A stretch of 64,000 bases of DNA from an uncultured Gammaproteobacteria bacterium. GTDB lineage: Bacteria; Pseudomonadota; Gammaproteobacteria; Magnimaribacterales; Magnimaribacteraceae. Of the stretch, positions 56,239 through 64,000 are shown one piece after another. The DNA is taken from contig CAJWPI010000003.1 of NCBI GenBank assembly GCA_913045055.1, forward strand, positions 1 to 64,000, given 5' to 3'. How positions within the stretch are numbered: the stretch's first letter is position 1; each line of letters opens with the position of its first letter. The translations under genes and the position numbers were made by a program. The notes beneath the pieces are model-generated. The model had not been told where the DNA came from. It did no database searches and saw only the letters and a list, made by a program, of their open reading frames with translations.

Positions 56239-57228
56239 TTAAACATTATATTTATCAGATTTGTATGCTCTCAAATTCCCACTCTTCTCAAACCAAAGGT
56301 AGGTCTTTTCCAATCCCTCTTTTATCTTATATTTTGCTTTCCAATCAGAGTTTTGAATTATTTTTGTATTGTCACAAACTAACCTATTAACCTCACTTTC
56401 ATCAGGCCTAATTCTTAACTTTTTTGAGGTAATTTTTATGTTTTTTCCAGAAATATTCGCAATTAATTCAGCTAATTCACCAATAGATATCTCCTCATTC
56501 ATGCCTATATTCGTGACCTCTCCTTTAAAAGAAGCATTTTCACTTATAGTTATAAAACCTCTACAAGTATCTTCTACGAAAGTTAGGTCTCGTGTTGGAG
56601 CTAAGTTTCCCAACTCAATTGTTTTTTTGTTAGAAAGGATTTGTGAGATTATTGTTGGTATAACAGCTCTCAGCGATTGTCGTGGACCGTAGGTATTGAA
56701 GGGTCTAACTATCTTAATGTTTAACCCAAAAGATTTAAAATAACTAATAGCTAATTGGTCAGCTGCTATCTTTGAAGCTGAATATGGCGACTGCCCAACT
56801 AAAGGATGATTTTCATCAATAGGTACATATTGAGCCGAACCATAGGTTTCACTTGTTGAAGTTATCAAGAGATCTTCTGTATTAAGCTTTCTTGCACTTT
56901 CAAGAACATTGTATGTTCCTTCTACATTAGTCCTAATATAAGCAAGAGGTGAGACATAAGAATATGGGATTCCTATTAATGCTGCGAGATGAAACACCAT
57001 TTCTTTTCCTTCCATGGCATTAAACACTGAGTCATAATCCCGAATATCGCCCAATACCACGTCTATCTGGTCTTTAAATTTTGATTCTTCTAACCAACCC
57101 CAATTGTTCTCAATATTGTATCTGTCAAAACATGTTACTTTATTACCAGCATCAACTAACATTTCTGCTAAATGGGAGCCAATGAAACCACAGCCCCCCG
57201 TAATAAGAATTTCTTTATTTCTAATCAA
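56239..57228 (-). CDS. NAD-dependent nucleotide-sugar epimerase/4,6-dehydratase
   Basis: TGGCGFIGSHL, STSETYGSA, YSASK. Confidence 0.9.
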   Translation of the reverse strand: MIRNKEILITGGCGFIGSHLAEMLVDAGNKVTCFDRYNIENNWGWLEESKFKDQIDVVLGDIRDYDSVFNAMEGKEMVFHLAALIGIPYSYVSPLAYIRTNVEGTYNVLESARKLNTEDLLITSTSETYGSAQYVPIDENHPLVGQSPYSASKIAADQLAISYFKSFGLNIKIVRPFNTYGPRQSLRAVIPTIISQILSNKKTIELGNLAPTRDLTFVEDTCRGFITISENASFKGEVTNIGMNEEISIGELAELIANISGKNIKITSKKLRIRPDESEVNRLVCDNTKIIQNSDWKAKYKIKEGLEKTYLWFEKSGNLRAYKSDKYNV

Positions 57229-57267
57229 AATCTTCTCGTTTTAAAGTCTTTCCCATTTTTTACTATA

Positions 57268-58593
57268 TTAGACAGATCTTCCAACACCTTTATATTCAAA
57301 GCCCCTTGTCTGAAGCTCTGATGAATTGAGAATATTTCTTCCATCTAAAATAAGCTTTCTCGTCATGAGCTTGTCTAATTCTTCTAGGTTAGGATTCCAA
57401 AATTCCTTCCATTCGGTACAAATTATAAGACAATCTGATTCTGTTGCAGCTTCCAGGGCTGATTGACAGATTATAAAAGAACTGTTTTTTATTTCATATG
57501 CTTCAGGCTCCTGACTCACAATTGGGTCATACGCTTTAATTTTAGCTCCTTCATCTAATAATCTTTTTATTATTGTTAGTGAGGGAGCTTCTCTTGTGTC
57601 ATTAGTATTAGGTTTAAATGTTAGACCCCAAATTGTAATTGTCTTGTTAGATAAATTATTGTCGAAAAGATCAAGGGCTAAAGAAGACAAAAAATCCTTT
57701 TGAGTTTTATTAACTTCTCTAACTGCCTCTAAAATAGGCAAGTCTGTTCCTTGTAATTGAGCTTGTTGTAGCAATGAATCTATATCTTTAGGGAAGCAAG
57801 ACCCTCCAAAACCACATCCTGCATACAAAAAACTTTCTCCTATCCTGGGGTCTGAGCCCATACCCAATCTAACTTCTTCAATATCTGCTCCAACATTTGT
57901 ACAAAAATGTGAAAGTTGATTCATAAAACTAATTTTAGTAGCTAAAATGGCATTAGAAGCATATTTTGTTAATTCTGATGAAGGTGCTGAAATTACTAGC
58001 ATTCTATCGTTCCGGCGATTGAAATCTTGGTAAATATCCTTTGCAGTCTTTATAACACTTTCTTCATCAGTGCCAAGAATAATTCTATCTGGTTTTAAGA
58101 AATCAGAAACAGCACTGCCTTCCTTCAGAAATTCTGGATTTGAAGCAACAAATACTTGAAAGTCTTTTCCCCTAGCCTGAATACCTGCATTTATTTGTTC
58201 TTCTACTTCAAGAGAAGTACCTACAGGAACAGTAGACTTAATAAATACTGGAATAGAATAATTCAACTCTTCAGCCAGTGTGTTTGCTACATCTATAACA
58301 TATTTTAAATTTGTAGCTCCTGTTCCATCATCAGGAGTGCCGACGCAAATCATTGCAGCTTCAGTTCTATCGAGGCAACTCTTTGGATCAGATGTAAAAC
58401 TTAATTTCTTATTTTTTAATCCAGTTTGCACTAAAGGTTCGAGACCTGGTTCAAATATAGGAATTTTTCCTTCTAACAAAGATTCAATTCTTTTCTTATC
58501 AATATCAACGCAGGTGACCTCATGTCCAACTTCTGCTAGACAAGCACCTGTAACTAGGCCCACGTAGCCAGTTCCAAAGATAGTAAGCCTCAT
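57268..58593 (-). CDS. UDP-glucose/GDP-mannose dehydrogenase family
   Basis: GTGYVGLVTGACLAEVGHEV, YAGCGFGGSCFPKD, WGLTFKPNTNDTREAPS. Confidence 0.93.
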   Translation of the reverse strand: MRLTIFGTGYVGLVTGACLAEVGHEVTCVDIDKKRIESLLEGKIPIFEPGLEPLVQTGLKNKKLSFTSDPKSCLDRTEAAMICVGTPDDGTGATNLKYVIDVANTLAEELNYSIPVFIKSTVPVGTSLEVEEQINAGIQARGKDFQVFVASNPEFLKEGSAVSDFLKPDRIILGTDEESVIKTAKDIYQDFNRRNDRMLVISAPSSELTKYASNAILATKISFMNQLSHFCTNVGADIEEVRLGMGSDPRIGESFLYAGCGFGGSCFPKDIDSLLQQAQLQGTDLPILEAVREVNKTQKDFLSSLALDLFDNNLSNKTITIWGLTFKPNTNDTREAPSLTIIKRLLDEGAKIKAYDPIVSQEPEAYEIKNSSFIICQSALEAATESDCLIICTEWKEFWNPNLEELDKLMTRKLILDGRNILNSSELQTRGFEYKGVGRSV

Positions 58594-58698
58594 AAGATCA
58601 GAATTTTAAGCAATCTAGGATATTTAAATAATCTTTAGTGCGCATCCTATCAATAAAATATAAAGAATAAATCTTTATTTTTTCTAAACACATAAATT

Positions 58699-60504
58699 TC
58701 ATTCTAAAGAGAAGGCTAATAAGACATTGCCTGGAATTTGATCATGCCCGCCAAAACCTGAGTTAGTAAAAACCCAATCATCCACTATAACTGGTCCTGC
58801 TGCATCTATTGAACCTCCTTTAGCTTTTGTACTATACGCATTTACAGCTATAAAATCTTTTTTTGTATCAAAAGTCCACACTCGTTTCCCTTGAGTAGTA
58901 TAAGCAAAAAATCTTCCATCTAGGGAACCAGCAAAAATTACATCATTAGTAATTGAAATTGGCGCCGAAAAACCTAAAAGATTCTTTTCATTACATTCCT
59001 CACAGTCTTTTCTAAGTTCAATAGAAGATACCCATAATAAATTTCCAGTTGAAATATCTAAGCTATAAAGTCCAGGTGAAGGTTTCATATCGTATAGCCC
59101 TTCATCTGAAGGAATTTCTCTATCAGATATACCCACAAATAAGGTATTTCCCTTAGTAGCCATTCCCCAATGTACTCCCCCAAGCTTCCCTCCTCGACCT
59201 AATCTTTTTGACCAAATCTTTTGTCCATCCTTTGGATCAAAAGCATAGACCCAACCAGATTTTTGACCAGCTATTACTATTTCCTTGCCTTGATTGTCTT
59301 TTGTATAAATAACAGCTGCACCAAAGTCTAGATCAGGTCCATCTTCTTCTGGGCAGCTGGGATGAAGGGGGATCATACAAGCAAGATTAAAAGCATCTTT
59401 AGGGGTGGTCTGATGGGACCAAATTCTTTTACCTGTATCAAAATCTAAAGCAATAATAGCATCACTAAATTCTGATGCTGGTGATTGAAGACTTTGGGCT
59501 GTTCCAAAAAAGATTTTATTTCCTGAACTATCTATTGTTGGAGTGGACCAAACAGCAGCTCCTGAGGGTGCAAACTTTTTTACCCTCGTAATTAAACGCT
59601 TCCCTATTAACTCAGCTTTAGGCAAAACTCTGTGATTCCATATTAACTCTCCAGTATAAACATCTACTGCTACTACTGCCCCGCTGGTCTTGCAGCATTC
59701 ATGAAAAGGATCAAGAGGCATAACAGTCTCTATTGTAGAAATAGGGATTATTAGTTTAGAGCCATATAAAACAGGTGATCCAGTAGAAAAATTAAATTCT
59801 TCAGAAGGTAAATCGGTTTTCCAGCGAACTGATCCATCTAACAGGTTTAGAGAATAGACCGTTAAATAAGAGTCAATAAAATATAAAAAAGCGTTATTCA
59901 GTTTTACTAGAGGAGAGCTCCTTATGTCTCCTTCAGCTCGATAAGACCAATGAACACAGCCCGTTTTTTTATCAAGGGCATAAATAAACCCGGTAGAGGT
60001 GCCAATGATTAATAAATTTCCTATTACTACCGGTGGAGAGCGAGACTCCAAGCCTTTCACATTAAAAACCCATCTTAGTTTTAAGTTACTTACATTTCTG
60101 CTATCTATATCTGAATCAGGCTGATATCTAGTGTTGGTATTCGTAACTCCCCAACTAGACCAGTGACTCTTGCCTAATACATCTTTTTTCTTTAGATCAA
60201 ACTGGCATTCTTCAAACTGATCATCTACCACAGCTTCACTAATAAAATCTGCAATAAGAAATTGCTCCTCTTGTGTAAGGTGGGCAGATTGTGATTTCAT
60301 TTTTCCCCGTTGCATAACTGCTACTAACCCTTGTTTAGTGTACCAAGACATTGATTCTAGAGATGGTGCTTGTATATTTGGGTCTAAATGACAATTGAGA
60401 CAGTTACTCTCAACTAATTGTTTAGCAGATTCATCTGAAAATACAAATGGGCAAGAGAAAAAACAAAACAGCAAACTCAAAGAGATTCTAAAAAAAGAGT
60501 GCAT
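58699..60504 (-). CDS. Cytochrome c - PQQ beta-propeller dehydrogenase-like secreted protein
   Basis: Signal peptide from internal Met, CLNCH heme motif, repeated YALDKKTGCVHW / YAFDPKDGQKIW blades. Confidence 0.85.
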   Translation of the reverse strand: MHSFFRISLSLLFCFFSCPFVFSDESAKQLVESNCLNCHLDPNIQAPSLESMSWYTKQGLVAVMQRGKMKSQSAHLTQEEQFLIADFISEAVVDDQFEECQFDLKKKDVLGKSHWSSWGVTNTNTRYQPDSDIDSRNVSNLKLRWVFNVKGLESRSPPVVIGNLLIIGTSTGFIYALDKKTGCVHWSYRAEGDIRSSPLVKLNNAFLYFIDSYLTVYSLNLLDGSVRWKTDLPSEEFNFSTGSPVLYGSKLIIPISTIETVMPLDPFHECCKTSGAVVAVDVYTGELIWNHRVLPKAELIGKRLITRVKKFAPSGAAVWSTPTIDSSGNKIFFGTAQSLQSPASEFSDAIIALDFDTGKRIWSHQTTPKDAFNLACMIPLHPSCPEEDGPDLDFGAAVIYTKDNQGKEIVIAGQKSGWVYAFDPKDGQKIWSKRLGRGGKLGGVHWGMATKGNTLFVGISDREIPSDEGLYDMKPSPGLYSLDISTGNLLWVSSIELRKDCEECNEKNLLGFSAPISITNDVIFAGSLDGRFFAYTTQGKRVWTFDTKKDFIAVNAYSTKAKGGSIDAAGPVIVDDWVFTNSGFGGHDQIPGNVLLAFSLE

Positions 60505-60514
60505 TATTTGATTG

Positions 60515-61270
60515 CTAATTGATAAATAATAAAACACTTACACTTAAACCAACAAACACTATAAGTATATTTAATTTTTGGGAAGAGACTTTTCGGGCTA
60601 TATAGCTTCCGCTATAACCTCCTAAGACAGAAAAAAACATCATACCTAAAGCTAAAGGCCAGTGTATTAACTCTGCTAAAGAAAAAGCAATAACTGAAAT
60701 GGATGTTAAAAGTAATGAGAATAGAGATTTAAGTGCAAGCATTTGCTTAAGATTTTGATTCCCACTCATTGAAAATATTGCCATTAAAGCAATCCCCAAT
60801 CCTCCATTAAAGTAACCTCCATAACCACTCACAGCAAAAACCCCAACTCGTTCTAGAAATGAGTTTTTTGATGCACTTTCTTTAAACTTAGTTATTCTAG
60901 GTCCTGATATAAAGAGAAAAGTGGCTAGAAGGATTAGAAAAGGAGCTAACTCTCGAAATAATTTGTCTGAAGTATTAATTAACGCATATGAACCAATAAT
61001 AGCCCCTACAACAACTATAGACATTAAGATAGCTAGCTGTCTCTTATTAATTGAATCTAAAGAATTTCTTAACCCGAAAACTGTCCCAAGATACCCTGGT
61101 AAGAGTACTGATGCATTAGTTGCGTTAGCACTTACTGGAGGTAAGCCTACATAGAGCAAAGCTGGTAAAGTAAAGAAGGTGCCACCCCCAGCCAAGGCAT
61201 TTAACAGTCCAGCAAAGAAAGATGCTATTCCTAGAATGATGTATGTTGGTATTGTGAGAACTTCTAGCAT
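60515..61270 (-). CDS. TauE/SafE family membrane transporter
   Basis: FFAGLLNALAGGGTFFTLPALL, GYGGYFNGGLGIALMAI. Confidence 0.9.
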   Translation of the reverse strand: MLEVLTIPTYIILGIASFFAGLLNALAGGGTFFTLPALLYVGLPPVSANATNASVLLPGYLGTVFGLRNSLDSINKRQLAILMSIVVVGAIIGSYALINTSDKLFRELAPFLILLATFLFISGPRITKFKESASKNSFLERVGVFAVSGYGGYFNGGLGIALMAIFSMSGNQNLKQMLALKSLFSLLLTSISVIAFSLAELIHWPLALGMMFFSVLGGYSGSYIARKVSSQKLNILIVFVGLSVSVLLFIN

Positions 61271-61295
61271 AGAAAGAAGTAAAACTGCAAAAAGA

Positions 61296-63113
61296 TTATT
61301 TGAGGTTATTAATCATATCTTCTACAAAATCCTCGACTATGAACAACGGGGGCTCTCCATTGTCTAAAACTGCAGAATGGAAAGATCTTATATCAAATTT
61401 ATTTCCTAATTCTTTCTTTGCTCTTTCACGTAACTCAAGAATCTTTAACATTCCAACTTTATAACTACATGCCTGGCCGGGCCAAACAATATATCTTTCT
61501 ATCTCCGTTACCACTTCGGTGTCTGACATACCGGTGATACTCTTCATATAACTCATTGCCTCTTCTCTTGTCCATCTTTTGTAATGAATACCAGTATCAA
61601 CAACCAGCCTAACAGCTCTAAACAATTCACTTTGTAAAACGCCAAGTTCATCATATAGATTTTCAGCTAACCCTGCTTCAACTGCTAGCTTTTCAGAATA
61701 AAGCGCCCACCCTTCTCCAAATGCAGAAGTGTAATAACCAAACTTCCTGTAAAGAGACAAGGTGTCATTTTCTAGACTTAAAGCATTTTGAAGGTGATGA
61801 CCAGGTATAGCTTCATGAAAAGCTAAAGTTCTCATACTATAAGTGGGAGTTTGTTTTATATCAAAAAGATTAGCATAAAAAACTCCGGGTCTGGAACCAT
61901 CTAAAGCAGGAGACATATAGTAACCTCCTGCTTGATTTTCTTCTGAATATTCAGGAACAGCTCTAACCTCAACCTTAGCTTTTGGTAAAGCAAAAAAGTA
62001 GTCTTTCATTACCTTCTCTGTCTCTTTTACTATCTCTGTATAATCTCTAACTACTATATCCTTTCTATCTGGTGTATCAGGGTATAAGAATTGGGGATCT
62101 TCGTTCATTTGGTTCATTAATTCACCAACACTCAGTTCTTCTGTGTAGCCTAAAGAATTTAGTATTTGCCTCATTCTTAAAGTAATTCTTGCTACTTCAC
62201 TAAGACCAATCCTATGTATATCTTCAGCACTATAATCAGTTGTGGTATAGGATCTGAGTCTTAATGCGTAATATTTATCTCCATCTGGTAATGACCATAC
62301 ACCATGGAGTTTGTTTGCATTCGGAAGCGTTTCTTCCATAAATAATAGCAAACTCTTGAAGGCTGGATTGACGCTCTCTTTTATAGCTAGTTGGACTTCC
62401 TTGTATAAATTATTTTTATCTTCAAGGTCAACTTCAAGTTCTTCAACTTTTCTAAGAAAAACCGTAAATAAAGGATTCTCTTCGTTAGGGTAATTTAGAA
62501 ATTCATTTAATTGTCTTATTACATGATTGAAAACAAATTCTGGAGGAAAAATATTTTGTTTTCTTTGTTCATTAAGAATCTCTAGATTTGCTTCAAATAC
62601 TTCATCAAAAAGATTTAGTCGATCAATGTAATATTTAGCTTCTGAGATATTTCTTATAGGATGAATGTCAGTCATGAATTCAACTATATTTAAATGAAGA
62701 CCCCCTATTTGGTTGATGGGATAGCTATGAAAAGGGAAAAGCTCTTCCTCTTGGATTGTGTTTTCTAGAGAAAAAAGAGCAATTCTTTGTGTAACTTGCT
62801 GGTCTTTAGAAAGTTTTAGAGAATCATAAGATTCTATCATTGCTTTCCTTTCTTTAGCTTTCATCAGATCGATTGATATTTCTTCTAAATCTGTGATAGA
62901 CAATTTTGAAAGATGTCCTGTTGCCCAATTAAACCTATCGACGATACCTAAATAAGTTAGACCCTCTGGAGTATCAGAAAAATCTATTATTAAATTTTTA
63001 GCTAGATAATGATCAATTGAGAAAGGTTTCATATAAAATAAATTAGTTAAATACATCACTCCAAACAAGCAAATTATTCCAAATAAATAGGCTATGTACC
63101 GCAATATTCTCAT
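61296..63113 (-). CDS. DUF885 family protein (putative metallopeptidase)
   Basis: LAFHEAIPGHHLQ (HExxxGHH) and FGEGWALYSEKLA. Confidence 0.92.
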   Translation of the reverse strand: MRILRYIAYLFGIICLFGVMYLTNLFYMKPFSIDHYLAKNLIIDFSDTPEGLTYLGIVDRFNWATGHLSKLSITDLEEISIDLMKAKERKAMIESYDSLKLSKDQQVTQRIALFSLENTIQEEELFPFHSYPINQIGGLHLNIVEFMTDIHPIRNISEAKYYIDRLNLFDEVFEANLEILNEQRKQNIFPPEFVFNHVIRQLNEFLNYPNEENPLFTVFLRKVEELEVDLEDKNNLYKEVQLAIKESVNPAFKSLLLFMEETLPNANKLHGVWSLPDGDKYYALRLRSYTTTDYSAEDIHRIGLSEVARITLRMRQILNSLGYTEELSVGELMNQMNEDPQFLYPDTPDRKDIVVRDYTEIVKETEKVMKDYFFALPKAKVEVRAVPEYSEENQAGGYYMSPALDGSRPGVFYANLFDIKQTPTYSMRTLAFHEAIPGHHLQNALSLENDTLSLYRKFGYYTSAFGEGWALYSEKLAVEAGLAENLYDELGVLQSELFRAVRLVVDTGIHYKRWTREEAMSYMKSITGMSDTEVVTEIERYIVWPGQACSYKVGMLKILELRERAKKELGNKFDIRSFHSAVLDNGEPPLFIVEDFVEDMINNLK

Positions 63114-63122
63114 CCTTCTAAC

Positions 63123-64000
63123 TTACTCCTTAAATTCTAAACGTTTGGCATGCAAAATAGGTTCAGTATACCCGCTAGGTTGAACCCTGCCTTGCAAAAC
63201 CAGAGAACAAGCTGCAGAAAAAGCAAGTCCAGAATAATCTGGAGCCATATTGTTATATTCAGGGTCTCCTGCATTCTGCTTATCAACCACTATCGCCATG
63301 CGTTTCATGGTTTCAATTATTTGTTCTTCAGAACAAATACCATGATGTAACCAGTTAGCCATATGTTGACTTGATATTCTGCAAGTAGCTCTATCTTCCA
63401 TTAAACCTATGTTGTTGATATCAAGAACTTTTGAACACCCTACTCCTTGATCAATCCATCGAACTACATAACCCAATATGCCTTGAGCGTTATTATCCAG
63501 TTCATTCTGAATTTCTTGTTTTGTTAAGCTTCTACCTTTTTCTAAGATTGGGATAGACAGCAAGTTATTAATGTCTACTCTAGGTCTGGTGCTTAATAAT
63601 TCTTGCTGTTCTGATACTGATACCTGGTGATAATGCATAACATGCAGGGTGGCTGCAGTGGGAGAAGGAACCCAAGCGCAATTAGCTCCTGCTTCAGGAT
63701 GCATAGTTTTAGTTTGCAACATTTCTAACATTTCATCTGGCATGGCCCACATCCCTTTTCCTATTTGAGCTTGCCCTTTAAAGCCGGTAAGCAAACCGTT
63801 GTCTACATTCCAGTCTTCATAAGCATTTATCCAGGGTTGTTGTTTCATCTCAGCTTTGGGTACCATCGGACCAGCTTCCATACAAGTATGAATCTCGTCT
63901 CCAGTTCTATCTAGAAATCCTGTATTAATGAAAATTACCCTTTCCTTAGCTTCCCTTATACATTCCTTGAGATTGAGAGTAGTTCTTCTTTCTTCATCCA
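63123..64000 (-). CDS. glcB: Malate synthase G, N-terminus truncated by window edge
   Basis: Frame stays open to 64000: ...[25 protein letters not shown]...; [21 protein letters not shown]. Confidence 0.92.
   Translation of the reverse strand, partial: DEERRTTLNLKECIREAKERVIFINTGFLDRTGDEIHTCMEAGPMVPKAEMKQQPWINAYEDWNVDNGLLTGFKGQAQIGKGMWAMPDEMLEMLQTKTMHPEAGANCAWVPSPTAATLHVMHYHQVSVSEQQELLSTRPRVDINNLLSIPILEKGRSLTKQEIQNELDNNAQGILGYVVRWIDQGVGCSKVLDINNIGLMEDRATCRISSQHMANWLHHGICSEEQIIETMKRMAIVVDKQNAGDPEYNNMAPDYSGLAFSAACSLVLQGRVQPSGYTEPILHAKRLEFKE

Noticed and set aside
56239-58593. Epimerase/dehydratase + UDP-glucose dehydrogenase as a capsule or O-antigen cluster
   Set aside because: Only two sugar genes and no glycosyltransferase, flippase or polymerase beside them in the window.
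60505-60537. Overlap of cyt c-PQQ gene with TauE gene
   Set aside because: The internal Met gives a proper signal peptide and removes the overlap, so the longer start is probably an artefact.
1-64000. Search for CRISPR arrays, IS/transposase, integrase, prophage, toxin-antitoxin or restriction genes
   Set aside because: None seen by reading the ORFs and intergenic sequence; only the small regulatory repeats described were found.

Overview
A low-GC, gene-dense chromosomal window, most like an oligotrophic marine gammaproteobacterium (my impression from gene content; not verified). I saw no rRNA, tRNA, CRISPR, IS or prophage. Main blocks: (1) 1-5.6 kb, a phosphate island: a truncated porin, PPK2, Ppx/GppA, PhoR, PhoB, a TagD-like nucleotidyltransferase, and several arrays of TGTCA/TGACA half-sites phased at about 11 bp. 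One six-unit array lies upstream of an un-annotated 34-aa basic ORF that is followed by a strong hairpin terminator. (2) 7-27.4 kb, accessory lipid/aromatic/steroid-type catabolism: six SDRs, crotonases, acyl-CoA ligase, FAH hydrolase, two-domain VOC/extradiol-like protein, flavin hydroxylase, thiolase + DUF35, Rieske oxygenase + ferredoxin, DUF3237. (3) 27-43 kb, transporters, peptidases (M3, S9), carotenoid oxygenase, a heme-dependent N-demethylase-like protein and hypotheticals. (4) 42.7-50 kb, a same-strand run HupE/UreJ - PpiC - DUF3604 - acyl-CoA dehydrogenase - DUF3604. (5) 50.7-51.04 kb, the most interesting locus: a near-perfect LexA/SOS box (TACTGTATATTTATACAGTA) at the start of a two-microprotein operon, a 61-aa single-TM protein overlapping an un-annotated 40-aa Lys/Arg-rich protein. 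(6) 51-64 kb, acyl-CoA dehydrogenases, PhoD-like phosphatase, YjbQ, nucleotide-sugar enzymes, cyt c-PQQ dehydrogenase, TauE, DUF885 and truncated malate synthase G. All family assignments are by eye from motifs and remembered family features; no database search was run.
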